Source: Chromatiales bacterium
GTDB taxonomy: Bacteria > Pseudomonadota > Gammaproteobacteria > UBA6429 > Thiohalophilaceae
Direction: 5' to 3'
Assembly (NCBI GenBank): GCA_027070385.1
Contig: JALXDW010000506.1
Coordinates: forward strand, 1-10,077
Length of the DNA: 10,077 bases
The translations under genes and the position numbers were made by a program. Positions 1-8,187 of this stretch are shown here, piece after piece (the stretch's first letter is position 1; every line of letters begins with the position of its first letter). Below the pieces are notes generated by a model. It was not told the origin of the DNA. It saw only the letters and a list, made by a program, of their open reading frames with translations, and made no database searches.

Positions 1-1
1 G

Positions 2-1384
2 TATGAAGTGGACAAGTTTTATAGTCAGCCTGGCATGAAAAAACAGAATATTTCATTTGACTGGTATCCAGTAGGAACAGGGCCTTTTATGTTAACGGTG
101 AATAACCCAAACCGTCTGATGGTGTTGGAGCGCAACCCGAATTTCAGGGGTATACCCTACCCATCCACGGGTACAAAAGAAGATCAGCAGCGTGGTTTAT
201 TGGACGATGCAGGCAAAATGATGCCGTTTATTGACAAAGCCGTTTATTCACTGGAAAAGGAAAGTATTCCTCGTTGGAGCAAATTTTTACAAGGTTATTA
301 TGATGCATCGGGGATTTCTTCAGACAGTTTTGATCAGGCGATACAATTTTCCGAACAAGGGAATGCCGGTATTACACCGATCATGAAAGAAAAAGGTATC
401 GATTTGGTCACAGCAACCAACTCTTCGACATCTTATATTGGATTTAATATGCTCGATCCTCTGGTAGGAGGTAAAAGTGATCGTGCGCGCTATTTGCGTC
501 AGGCGATATCCATTGCATTTGACTATGAAGAGTTTATATCGATTTTTCAGAATGGTCGCGGTATTCCTGCTCAGGGTGCGATTCCACCTGGTATTTTTGG
601 TTATCAGAATGGTGAAGGGGGGATTAACCCGATTGTTTATAAGTGGCGTAATGGTGAAGCTGTTCGACGTAGTCTGGATGAAGCAAAACAGTTACTGGAA
701 AAAGCCGGTTATAAAAATGGTATCAATCCTGAAACCAATAAACCTTTGCTTATTTATTTTGATATAGCCGGTGGTGGTGCAGAAGACAAGTCTTTCTTTG
801 ACTTTTTACGCAAACAGTTCAAGAAATTAAATATCTCGCTTATTGTTCGTAACACAGACTACAACCGTTTTCAGGATAAAATGCGTAAAGGGAATGCGCA
901 ATTATTCATGTGGGGATGGAATGCCGATTATCCTGACCCGGAAAATTTTTTGTTCTTGTTGTATGGTCCTAACGGCAAAGCAAAATACAAAGGTGAGAAT
1001 GCAGCTAACTACGAAAATAAAGAGTTTGATCGCCTGTTTGAAAAAATGGAAACCATGCCGAACTCACCCGAACGCTTACAAATTATAAGAAAAATGAATG
1101 ATATTTTGCGTAAAGATGCACCCTGGCTGTGGGGATACCATCCTCAAGATTTCTCTCTTTTTCATAGCTGGTATTATAATGCCAAGCCAAATTTAATGGC
1201 ACATAATACCCTGATGTACAAACGGATAGATGTGACTAAACGTGCAGCATTGCGCAAACAATGGAATCGGCCCGTTTTCTGGCCTGTCGTGCTGTTTGTT
1301 ATTTTATTTATAGTGGGGTTGTATCCTGCAATAAAAATGTATTCAGCTAAAGAAAAATTCGCTCATAAGTCAGGTAGAGTATAG
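2..1384 (+). CDS. Peptide-class ABC transporter substrate-binding protein, 5'-truncated by window edge, with C-terminal membrane anchor
   Basis: This is the C-terminal part of a family 5 extracellular solute-binding protein (the DppA/OppA/NikA class), which captures peptides or similar solutes in the periplasm and delivers them to the permeases. The frame is open to the left edge, so the true start lies upstream; the GTG at base 8 is internal. Family features seen are the YIGFN segment followed by a D-x-R-x-x-R-Q-A-I-S-I-A-F-D stretch (about bases 437-523) and WNADYPDPENFLF near 917-955, typical of the C-terminal lobe. Unusually, bases about 1274-1336 encode a hydrophobic helix (from PVFWPVVLF to GLYPAI), followed by 15 mostly polar and basic residues. 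This predicts an anchor with the binding domain in the periplasm and the tail in the cytoplasm. The stop lies 3 bases before the next gene. The family call is secure; the substrate is not known. Confidence 0.9.
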   Translation, partial: YEVDKFYSQPGMKKQNISFDWYPVGTGPFMLTVNNPNRLMVLERNPNFRGIPYPSTGTKEDQQRGLLDDAGKMMPFIDKAVYSLEKESIPRWSKFLQGYYDASGISSDSFDQAIQFSEQGNAGITPIMKEKGIDLVTATNSSTSYIGFNMLDPLVGGKSDRARYLRQAISIAFDYEEFISIFQNGRGIPAQGAIPPGIFGYQNGEGGINPIVYKWRNGEAVRRSLDEAKQLLEKAGYKNGINPETNKPLLIYFDIAGGGAEDKSFFDFLRKQFKKLNISLIVRNTDYNRFQDKMRKGNAQLFMWGWNADYPDPENFLFLLYGPNGKAKYKGENAANYENKEFDRLFEKMETMPNSPERLQIIRKMNDILRKDAPWLWGYHPQDFSLFHSWYYNAKPNLMAHNTLMYKRIDVTKRAALRKQWNRPVFWPVVLFVILFIVGLYPAIKMYSAKEKFAHKSGRV

Positions 1385-1387
1385 AAA

Positions 1388-2365
1388 ATGTTTGCCTATA
1401 TAAGCCGAAGAATTTTATATGCCATTCCTATTTTGATAGGTGTTAATTTGCTGACTTTTGCATTGTATTTTTTAGTCAACAGTCCAGATGATATGGCCCG
1501 AATGCATCTTGGTACAAAATACATTACCCAGGAAGGGATTGATAAATGGAAAACTGAACGTGGTTACGATAAGCCGCTATTTTATAATAAAAAAGAAGAA
1601 AACTATAAAAAATTAACCGATACTATATTTTATAACAAGTCAGTCAAGTTGTTTTTATTTGATTTTGGCAGTGCTGACAATGGTCGCAATATTGGTTTTG
1701 ATATCAGTCAGCGGATGTGGCCAAGTCTGGCTTATGCGATTCCGGTTTTTCTGGTTGGCATGCTGGTGAATATCAGTTTTGCACTGCTACTGGTGTTTTT
1801 CAGGGCAACTTATGTGGATTTATGGGGAGTGATACTGTGCGTTGTGATGATGTCTATTTCTGCCATTATTTATATTATTGCCGGGCAGTATCTTGTAGGT
1901 AAACTTTTACTACTGGTTCCAATATCAGGCTATGCACCGGGGCTGAGTGCAATTAAATTTCTGATCTTGCCTGTTATTATCGGAATAGTCAGCGGGGTGG
2001 GAGCCAGTGCGCGTTGGTATCGTACTATTTTTCTGGAAGAAATTAATCGGGATTATGTGCGTACAGCACGGGCAAAAGGTTTGTCTGAGTTGCGGGTGTT
2101 ATTTTCTCATGTACTGAAAAACGCAATGATTCCAATTTTAACCGGTGCTGTTGTCGCAATACCTTTATTATTTATGGGTAGCTTATTAATGGAATCATTC
2201 TTTGGTATTCCGGGGCTGGGCAGTTATACCATTGATGCGATTCGTAGTCAGGACTTTGCTATTGTGCGTGCCATGGTTTTTCTTGGTTCGGTTTTGTATA
2301 TTATCGGCCTGGTTTTGACCGATATTTCATATACTCTTGTTGATCCTCGGGTGAGATTAAGTTGA
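1388..2365 (+). CDS. DppB-like peptide-class ABC transporter permease
   Basis: This is an inner-membrane permease subunit of the DppB/OppB family (325 residues, normal family length). The N-terminus, MFAYISRRILYAIPILIGVN, is typical of the family. I see six hydrophobic segments at about residues 9-30, 113-137, 144-168, 188-206, 248-270 and 292-314, with the family's periplasmic segment between the first two. The cytoplasmic coupling (EAA) loop that docks on the ATPase lies at about 221-247 (RDYVRTARAKGLSE, then HVLKNA). GIPGLGSY follows at 273-280, and the protein ends with the characteristic DPRVRLS. The start is ATG three bases after the binding-protein stop. The stop overlaps the next start by one base (TGATG), so translation of the two permeases is probably coupled. 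Confidence 0.93.
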   Translation: MFAYISRRILYAIPILIGVNLLTFALYFLVNSPDDMARMHLGTKYITQEGIDKWKTERGYDKPLFYNKKEENYKKLTDTIFYNKSVKLFLFDFGSADNGRNIGFDISQRMWPSLAYAIPVFLVGMLVNISFALLLVFFRATYVDLWGVILCVVMMSISAIIYIIAGQYLVGKLLLLVPISGYAPGLSAIKFLILPVIIGIVSGVGASARWYRTIFLEEINRDYVRTARAKGLSELRVLFSHVLKNAMIPILTGAVVAIPLLFMGSLLMESFFGIPGLGSYTIDAIRSQDFAIVRAMVFLGSVLYIIGLVLTDISYTLVDPRVRLS

Positions 2366-3873
2366 TGTCATCCCGTTTATTAAAATTATTACAGCAGCAC
2401 TATTGGCAAAAAGTGTTTTTTATATTGGTCTTGTTGATAACAGTTTATCGTAGTTATTCCTGGTTATTTAATGTTGAGGCGGTTTATTTAACAACGGATG
2501 TGCTTATTTATTTCCTGCTGATTTGCGGGATTATTTTTGCTGCTTATATTCGGCAACAGCCACATTTAGCTATTCCATGGCGACAAGTGTTTAAAAACAA
2601 GATTGCCATGAGTAGTGCTGTTGTGCTTGTTTTTTTTATTATTGCAGGCTTGATGGATTCCATTCACTTTCGTCAACCTGACAAGTCGGGTGTCAAGGAT
2701 GCTGCATACTCGACTGATATGCAGAGTTTGCTTGATGTGAGTTTACGTTATATCAGTACTGATAGTGAGAAGACCTATTCTGCACCTTTTGCTATTTACT
2801 CTTATGCAAAAGAAAATTTTATAAATGAGAATGGTGTAAAGTATCGTGCTTATCCACGGCTAAAATTTGCAGGTTCACACTTGCAGGATCCACGAAATCG
2901 CTGGCCAGATATTGCAAGCAAGAGTGTTACCGGCTTATTGCTGGGCCTGATGATAGTTACATTATTAACCGTAGTATTTGTTTTTTATCTCAGTAAATGG
3001 CGTATACATAATTATTCGAATACCTGGAAAAAATTATTGAAAGGGGAATTCGATTTACCCTGGAACGTGATGTTAATAACTGTAGCGGTTGTTATCTTAT
3101 TGTGTTGTTGGCTTTTTTATATGAGTAATTTTTATCATGTTATGGGGACAGATAAAGTCGGGCAAGATGTCTTTTATTTAACATTGAAAAGTATTCGTAC
3201 CGGACTTGTTATAGGAACGTTAACAACATTAATTATGTTGCCATTTGCAATCGCTCTCGGAGTCATGGCAGGCTATTTTAAAGGTGTTGTAGATGATGTG
3301 ATTCAGTATATTTATACCACACTCAATTCAATTCCGGGTATTTTACTGATTGTTGCCGTAATGCTGGCCATTGATGTGTATATAGAGAATCATACGTCCT
3401 TCTTTGAGACAGCCATCGAACGTGCAGATATAAAGTTACTGGCTCTATGTGCTGTTTTGGGAATAACCAGCTGGACAGGTTTGTGTCGCTTGTTGCGTGG
3501 TGAAGTGTTTAAACTGCGGGAACTGGAATATATTCAGGCTGCAAAATCACTGGGTGTTTCCAATTTTAAAATTATCATCAGTCATATTATACCGAATGTA
3601 ATGCACATTGTTTTAATTGTTGTGGTACTGGATTTTAGTGGTCTGGTGCTGGCGGAAGCGGTATTGGCTTATATTGGTGTTGGTGTTGACCCTTCAACAA
3701 TCAGTTGGGGTAATATGATTAACAGTGCGCGACTGGAGCTGGCTCGTGACCCGGTTGTCTGGTGGTCACTATTGTCCGCTTTTAGTTTTATGTTTGCTTT
3801 GGTATTGGCTGCCAATTTATTTTCGGATGCCATTCGTGATGCTTTTGATCCACGGCAACAGGGAGTGAAGTAG
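2365..3873 (+). CDS. DppC-like ABC transporter permease, enlarged, with extra membrane helices
   Basis: This is the second permease subunit (OppC/DppC family). I chose the ATG at 2365 (502 residues), which overlaps the previous stop in TGATG and has a GGTGAG-like site upstream; a TTG one codon earlier is less likely. The canonical core occupies the C-terminal half. It shows HVMGTDKVGQDVF at 258-270 (the HPLGTDxxGRDV signature), an EAA loop at about 385-412 (LEYIQAAKSLGVSN, then HIIPNVMH), and DAFDPR near the end. Typical members are about 300 residues. Here there are two additional N-terminal hydrophobic segments (about 16-34 and 44-62). A helix at about 80-96 follows, corresponding to the usual N-terminal one, then a polar stretch at 97-187. 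Two further helices (about 188-209 and 232-252) precede the GTD motif. The family call is firm; the role of the added parts is unknown. Confidence 0.92.
   Translation: MSSRLLKLLQQHYWQKVFFILVLLITVYRSYSWLFNVEAVYLTTDVLIYFLLICGIIFAAYIRQQPHLAIPWRQVFKNKIAMSSAVVLVFFIIAGLMDSIHFRQPDKSGVKDAAYSTDMQSLLDVSLRYISTDSEKTYSAPFAIYSYAKENFINENGVKYRAYPRLKFAGSHLQDPRNRWPDIASKSVTGLLLGLMIVTLLTVVFVFYLSKWRIHNYSNTWKKLLKGEFDLPWNVMLITVAVVILLCCWLFYMSNFYHVMGTDKVGQDVFYLTLKSIRTGLVIGTLTTLIMLPFAIALGVMAGYFKGVVDDVIQYIYTTLNSIPGILLIVAVMLAIDVYIENHTSFFETAIERADIKLLALCAVLGITSWTGLCRLLRGEVFKLRELEYIQAAKSLGVSNFKIIISHIIPNVMHIVLIVVVLDFSGLVLAEAVLAYIGVGVDPSTISWGNMINSARLELARDPVVWWSLLSAFSFMFALVLAANLFSDAIRDAFDPRQQGVK
3861..3865 (+). promoter_or_regulatory. 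Ribosome binding site supporting a GTG start
   Basis: GGGAG lies 10 bases before the GTG at 3876, inside the last codons of the upstream permease gene. It supports the GTG as the real start of the ATPase. The next in-frame ATG would remove residues up to and including the Walker A motif. Confidence 0.6.
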
Positions 3874-3875
3874 TC

Positions 3876-5897
3876 GTGGCAAGTACATTGCTTGAGGTCA
3901 AAAACCTTAAAACATATTTTGGTAATATCAAACATAATCCTGTTCGGGCTGTCGATGGAGTCAGTTTCAAAATTAATCGTGGTGAAACATTCGCGATATT
4001 GGGGGAATCGGGTTGTGGTAAGTCCATGACAGCTTTGTCCATTATGCAGTTAGTGCCTTCTCCAGCAGGAACGATAGTGGAAGGCTCAATTATTTATAAT
4101 GATGATGACCTGCTAAAAAAATCTGAAATTGAAATGCGTTCTGTTCGTGGTAATAAGATTGCAATGATATTTCAGGAACCCATGACTTCTCTTAACCCGG
4201 TTTTAACAGTGCAACAGCAAATAGAAGAGGTATTGTTGCAGCATCGTGGTATAAAAGGACCACAGGCATGGCGCGAGGTTATTACGTTACTCGACTCAGT
4301 GGGTATTCCCGTGGCAACACAGCGAGCAAAAGATTACCCTCACCAACTGTCTGGCGGGATGAAACAACGCGTTATGATTGCGATGGCACTGGCTTCCGAA
4401 CCAGACTTACTGATAGCAGATGAACCTACTACCGCACTGGACGTGACGATTCAGGCTCAGGTCATGAATTTATTGCGTGACATTCAAAAAAGAACCGGTA
4501 TGGCCATTCTTTTGATAACCCATGATTTGGGAATTGTATCTGATTTTGTTGATCATATTGCGGTCATGTATGCAGGTGAGATTGTTGAATATGCAACCCG
4601 TAAAGATTTTTTTACAAAGCCACTTCATCCTTATTCGAAAAAACTGTTTGCTTCTTTACCTTCACAGGCTAAGCGCAATAAAAACCTTGATGTTATAAAA
4701 GGGATGGTACCGCCATTAACAACTGAATTCAAAGGGTGTCGTTTTTATGAACGGTGTAACTTTGCTGTTAGACAGTGTAATGAAAAATTAATTGAATTAA
4801 CTGATTTGAATGGGGTTCACTATGTGCGTTGTTTGCAATTTTCGGATCCTCATATTGAATTTAATGAAAAGAACGAAACGCCCGATAAAATCAGCCATGA
4901 CAAAGCGATAAATAACGAGATTGTATATCAGGTTGATAAACTAAAAATTCACTTTCCTATTCGGAAAGGAATTTTTAAAAAAATAACAGGCTATGTTTAC
5001 GCTGTTGATGGTGTCAGTCTAACTTTGTATAAAGGAAAAACGTTAGCTTTGGTTGGTGAATCCGGTTGTGGGAAAACAACGGTGGGTAAAGCACTTGTTC
5101 ATCTGAATGATATGACAGCAGGTAAATTACTGTTAAAGGGGCATGATATATCCAGTCCTTCAGCGCAGCAATTAAAAGATCTTCGTACTCATGTACAAAT
5201 TATATTCCAGGATCCTTATTCTGCAATGAACCCGCGTAAACGTGTGGCTGAAATTATAGAGGAAGGTTTGCTGGCTTTAAGGCCGGAACTGAATGAGTCG
5301 GCAAGGAATGATGTTGTTGTTCGGTTGTTGAAACAAGTGGGGTTACCTGAGACAGCCGTTAATTTATACCCGCATGAATTTTCAGGTGGGCAACGTCAAC
5401 GTATTTGTATTGCCAGAGCATTGGCTGTTAATCCTGAAATACTGGTTTGTGATGAACCGACCAGTGCATTGGATGTGTCTGTTCAAGCTCAAATGTTAAA
5501 CTTGTTCAAGCAATTACAACGTGATTATGGTTTAAGCTATTTATTTATCACTCATAATTTATCAGTGGTTGAATATCTGGCTGATGAAATTGCAGTGATG
5601 TATTTAGGGCGTATTGTAGAACGTGGCAAGGTAGATGAAGTGATGCAAAGCCCTCAACATCCTTATACACAGGCACTTTTATCGGCTATTCCAAAAATAG
5701 ACAAGGAAACATATTCCGATTCAACTAAAGAAATTATTTTTCTTGAAGGGGAATTACCTTCACCAATCACACCACCTTCTGGTTGTCATTTTAGCCCTCG
5801 CTGTCCAAAACGTATGGAAATATGTCATAATCAGTATCCGGTAATGCAAACAATAACTAAAACACATATTGCTGCCTGTTTTTTACTCAACAAATAA
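3876..5897 (+). CDS. Fused double ATPase of a peptide-class ABC importer (DppD-DppF-like)
   Basis: This cytoplasmic protein (673 residues) powers the importer. It carries two complete ATPase domains that are separate DppD and DppF subunits in many bacteria, as in YejF- and GsiA-type fusions. Domain 1 has Walker A GESGCGKS 43-50, Q-loop Q100, signature LSGGMKQR 158-165, Walker B LLIADE 178-183 and switch His216. Domain 2 has GESGCGKT 394-401, Q445, FSGGQRQR 502-509, LVCDE 523-527 and His560. All catalytic residues are present in both, so both sites should hydrolyse ATP. Each domain ends in the oligopeptide-transporter C-terminal region with four cysteines in identical spacing: C288, C294, C301, C319 and C637, C643, C650, C668. 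This pattern could hold an iron-sulfur cluster. The GTG start two bases after the permease stop suggests coupled translation. The order binding protein-permease-permease-ATPase makes the importer complete. Confidence 0.95.
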   Translation: MASTLLEVKNLKTYFGNIKHNPVRAVDGVSFKINRGETFAILGESGCGKSMTALSIMQLVPSPAGTIVEGSIIYNDDDLLKKSEIEMRSVRGNKIAMIFQEPMTSLNPVLTVQQQIEEVLLQHRGIKGPQAWREVITLLDSVGIPVATQRAKDYPHQLSGGMKQRVMIAMALASEPDLLIADEPTTALDVTIQAQVMNLLRDIQKRTGMAILLITHDLGIVSDFVDHIAVMYAGEIVEYATRKDFFTKPLHPYSKKLFASLPSQAKRNKNLDVIKGMVPPLTTEFKGCRFYERCNFAVRQCNEKLIELTDLNGVHYVRCLQFSDPHIEFNEKNETPDKISHDKAINNEIVYQVDKLKIHFPIRKGIFKKITGYVYAVDGVSLTLYKGKTLALVGESGCGKTTVGKALVHLNDMTAGKLLLKGHDISSPSAQQLKDLRTHVQIIFQDPYSAMNPRKRVAEIIEEGLLALRPELNESARNDVVVRLLKQVGLPETAVNLYPHEFSGGQRQRICIARALAVNPEILVCDEPTSALDVSVQAQMLNLFKQLQRDYGLSYLFITHNLSVVEYLADEIAVMYLGRIVERGKVDEVMQSPQHPYTQALLSAIPKIDKETYSDSTKEIIFLEGELPSPITPPSGCHFSPRCPKRMEICHNQYPVMQTITKTHIAACFLLNK

Positions 5898-5904
5898 ATT
5901 TAAT

Positions 5905-5910
5905 GAGGGG
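5905..5910 (+). promoter_or_regulatory. Ribosome binding site deciding the start at 5918
   Basis: GAGGGG lies 7 bases before the ATG at 5918. Another ATG at 5911 touches the site and is in a different frame, so it is not the start. Confidence 0.6.
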
Positions 5911-5917
5911 ATGAGAG

Positions 5918-6856
5918 ATGTTGAAGCGGTTTTTAACCTTTATTACTTTGTTCGGAATTTATTCTGCCAGTTTTGCAGGAACCATGATTTTAGAAGATTA
6001 TCCTGTCATGTATTTTCCTGATAAGAAGGGCGTTAAACTTGAGGTTGTCGAAGATATTATTATTGATGCGATTGACCGTAGTAGTTATCCGAAACATATA
6101 TGGACAATAGATAGCGAAAAGCCGGGTGAAATTATTGCTCGCCTCAATGTGCGTAGCCATGTTTTACGCATGAAGGTTCGTTATGATAAACACAAAATTA
6201 ATTTGCAATACCATGATAGTACTCGACTGAATTTTTCCGAGAATGCAGCCGGTATGCGCCGTATACATTCAAAATATGCAGAGTGGGCCGGGTTTTTACT
6301 CCAGAAAATCAAGTTTGTTGCAAAGCGCAAAACGAAGATGGCATTTGTTGATGAATCCCCCATTCAGGAAGTTGTTAAAACAGCTACGGGTGAAATAGCA
6401 AAGCCACGTAAAGTTGTTATTTCTGCTTTTGCAGAAGTGGGTAGCAGAGCAAGAGAAGCTGGAATCAGTGACGATATAACAAATTCTGCTTTATTTGCAA
6501 AGGAAATACAAAAGCAGCTAAAAAAAGTTAAATCTGCAAATATACGTTTGGTACGTCGGAATTGGGGAAGGCAACTTGACGAATTTAATCAAAATCATAG
6601 CACCAGGATCCTAACCACTGTGTGCCAGCAGGAAAAAGCAGATAGTCTGTTGTTGGGGTTTCTTGAAGAGTGGCTTGGTGGTAGCGGTGGGCTGGGTGAA
6701 CGTAATATGTTTTATTACTCCTATGACTGCAAAGCCGATGATTTGATTAGCGAAACTTATGAGTTGATTGATGATTACGATGAGGCTTTCCCTTATCAGC
6801 TTGCAATGGTTAAAAGTTTAAAGCGATTTGTCAGAAGGTTTAATATTTTAAAATAA
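5918..6856 (+). CDS. Exported protein of unknown function, probably two domains
   Basis: I do not recognise a named family. The 312-residue product starts with a clear Sec signal peptide (MLKRF, hydrophobic core, SFA|G at about residue 20). There is no lipobox cysteine, so it is probably soluble in the periplasm. The N-terminal part (about 24-131) has the pattern IW...E.PG.I.A.L..RSH....V.YD....L.Y..S..L, then IH.KY..W...L...I. This resembles a small uncharacterised domain that I recall from proteobacterial lipoproteins (unverified). A basic linker leads to a second part (about 165-312, beginning KVVISAFAEVGSRA) with alternating strands and helices. Its cysteines C236 and C271 could form a disulfide. 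The gene follows the ATPase by 20 bases with no terminator between them, so it is probably co-transcribed and may assist the importer; that link rests on position only. Confidence 0.8.
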   Translation: MLKRFLTFITLFGIYSASFAGTMILEDYPVMYFPDKKGVKLEVVEDIIIDAIDRSSYPKHIWTIDSEKPGEIIARLNVRSHVLRMKVRYDKHKINLQYHDSTRLNFSENAAGMRRIHSKYAEWAGFLLQKIKFVAKRKTKMAFVDESPIQEVVKTATGEIAKPRKVVISAFAEVGSRAREAGISDDITNSALFAKEIQKQLKKVKSANIRLVRRNWGRQLDEFNQNHSTRILTTVCQQEKADSLLLGFLEEWLGGSGGLGERNMFYYSYDCKADDLISETYELIDDYDEAFPYQLAMVKSLKRFVRRFNILK

Positions 6857-6872
6857 TTATTTATTTGTATAA

Positions 6873-6899
6873 CCATATCAGGCATTTTGCCTGATATGG
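6873..6899. terminator. Hairpin between convergent genes, probable bidirectional terminator
   Basis: A perfect 12-bp inverted repeat (CCATATCAGGCA, 3-base loop, TGCCTGATATGG) sits 16 bases after the stop at 6856. It directly abuts the stop codon (6900-6902) of the converging minus-strand gene. T-rich sequence follows on the plus side (TATATTTT at 6901-6908) and a weaker T-rich run follows on the minus side. Neither is a strong continuous T tract, so efficiency is uncertain, but the position and perfect pairing fit a shared terminator. Confidence 0.75.
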
Positions 6900-7652
6900 C
6901 TATATTTTAAGATAGACCATTGTTAATCCAATAATACTTATTATTGTTAATATCAATCCCACCAGTCTTTTAAACAGTAAATCATTTTTCAGAATAAATT
7001 CATGTGTTTTCAAGCCAATAACATGTCCAATAGCTGATACAGGCAATAATAACAGTGCACTGAAAAAATGAAGATCGACACCTACCGAGGCAAAAGTGAC
7101 CATTTTCATTATGACCAGCGTAAACCATAGTGCAAACAGGGTGTTTCTCAGTTGATGTTGGCAGACATGGCGCATAAAAACTGTCACCATGAGCGGAGCC
7201 CCTGTTAATGATGTCCCCGCAACATAACCACCAAGCATAAGCAGTATCTTGTCAAACCAGATTTTATGGCTATGAATACTTTTATTTAACAGCCACATTA
7301 ATGCGTAAAATAAAGTAATAGTGTAAATAAAAATAATCAGCCATTGATTGGGTAATGTGAGTAAACCAAAAATACCAATAAGTGCTGCGGGCAAGATAAA
7401 AAGATACGATGTCAACAGAAACTTCCAGTCAACATTGTTGAGTCGTGTTCTTAAAGTGATACTGGAAAAGAACAGCAGTTGAAAACCAATAATAGGTAAC
7501 CAGAAAATCGGTTCATGGTAAATAAATAACATCAGTGGCAAACCTAATGCACCACCACCAAACCCGAGGCCACTACGCACAAAACCCGTCCAGATAAAAA
7601 TGATTGCAGTCATTACAATCTGACTAAGGCCTAGATCAAGTATGGATTCCAT
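6900..7652 (-). CDS. TauE/SafE-family membrane transporter (sulfite exporter-like)
   Basis: This is a polytopic inner-membrane protein (250 residues, normal family length) of the TauE/SafE family. Characterised or proposed members move sulfite, sulfoacetate or other organosulfur anions. The internal duplication typical of the family is visible: GFGGGALGLPLM at 30-41 in the first half and GGYVAGTSLTGAPLM at 141-155 in the second. Hydrophobic segments fill nearly the whole length, about seven or eight in number. It is the last gene of the minus-strand cluster, 7 bases after the thioredoxin-like gene. No Shine-Dalgarno sequence is visible before the ATG, and an out-of-frame ATG lies 5 bases upstream, so expression probably depends on coupling to the gene before it. 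The substrate is unknown. The thioredoxin-like neighbour would suit a sulfur compound, but that is inference. Confidence 0.87.
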   Translation of the reverse strand: MESILDLGLSQIVMTAIIFIWTGFVRSGLGFGGGALGLPLMLFIYHEPIFWLPIIGFQLLFFSSITLRTRLNNVDWKFLLTSYLFILPAALIGIFGLLTLPNQWLIIFIYTITLFYALMWLLNKSIHSHKIWFDKILLMLGGYVAGTSLTGAPLMVTVFMRHVCQHQLRNTLFALWFTLVIMKMVTFASVGVDLHFFSALLLLPVSAIGHVIGLKTHEFILKNDLLFKRLVGLILTIISIIGLTMVYLKI

Positions 7653-7659
7653 TGCATAT

Positions 7660-8187
7660 TTATTTTTGTTTTAACAGATGACGCAGGAAATCCAGGTACG
7701 TTTTTGTTTCCCATGCCCGACCACCAAGTGCTTGATAACGTACCTGTCCATTGGGGTCAACAAGGTAGGTCGCTGGCAGTCCGCGGGGTTTCCATTTTTC
7801 GGTGATTTGCCCATCCTTATCCATTAATGCTCGAATATCGGGGGCATGGATTGCGAGGAAGTTAAAAACGGTATCTTCATCTTCTGCTGTATTGACAAGA
7901 GCAATTTTTAAGCCTTCTTTTCCAAGTTTATTCCACATTTTTTGTATTGCTGGCATTTCTTTTCGACAGGGGCCACACCAGCTTGCCCAGAAATGAACAA
8001 AAACCCAGTGCTTTTTTGTCTCTGAGAGATTAAATTCTTGGCCATCAATATCAAGTAATTCAATAGCTGGTGCAGGATAAGGGCTTAATTTTATAATACC
8101 ACTAGGTGGTTCAGGCAAATTCTCATTGGCTGAGCTAATAAAGGGGAGTGTGTTCAATATCAATACAAGTAAAATCAGATTTTTCAT
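7660..8187 (-). CDS. TlpA/ResA-like periplasmic thioredoxin-fold thiol-disulfide protein
   Basis: This exported thioredoxin-like protein probably reduces or exchanges disulfides in periplasmic proteins. I place the start at 8187, giving 175 residues. That ATG forms an ATGA overlap with the upstream stop and puts a normal signal peptide (MKNLILLVLI..., SSA|N near residue 20) at the N-terminus; an ATG at 8199 would add four residues. The mature part shows the AhpC/TlpA pattern: a FVHFWASWCGPCRKEMP stretch with the CxxC active site at C71/C74, a central VN segment, GLPATYLVDPNG with the cis-proline Pro138, and a final helix. The WCGPC site with this cis-Pro context is typical of TlpA/ResA-type reductases. 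It sits between an exported protein with two cysteines and a TauE/SafE transporter, which are possible partners. The specific client is unknown. Confidence 0.92.
   Translation of the reverse strand: MKNLILLVLILNTLPFISSANENLPEPPSGIIKLSPYPAPAIELLDIDGQEFNLSETKKHWVFVHFWASWCGPCRKEMPAIQKMWNKLGKEGLKIALVNTAEDEDTVFNFLAIHAPDIRALMDKDGQITEKWKPRGLPATYLVDPNGQVRYQALGGRAWETKTYLDFLRHLLKQK

Noticed and set aside
2..5897. Assigning the importer to a named system such as YejABEF, Gsi or Dpp
   Set aside because: The fused ATPase resembles YejF/GsiA, but the anchored binding protein and the long permease do not match those systems, and substrate cannot be read from sequence, so no gene symbols were given.
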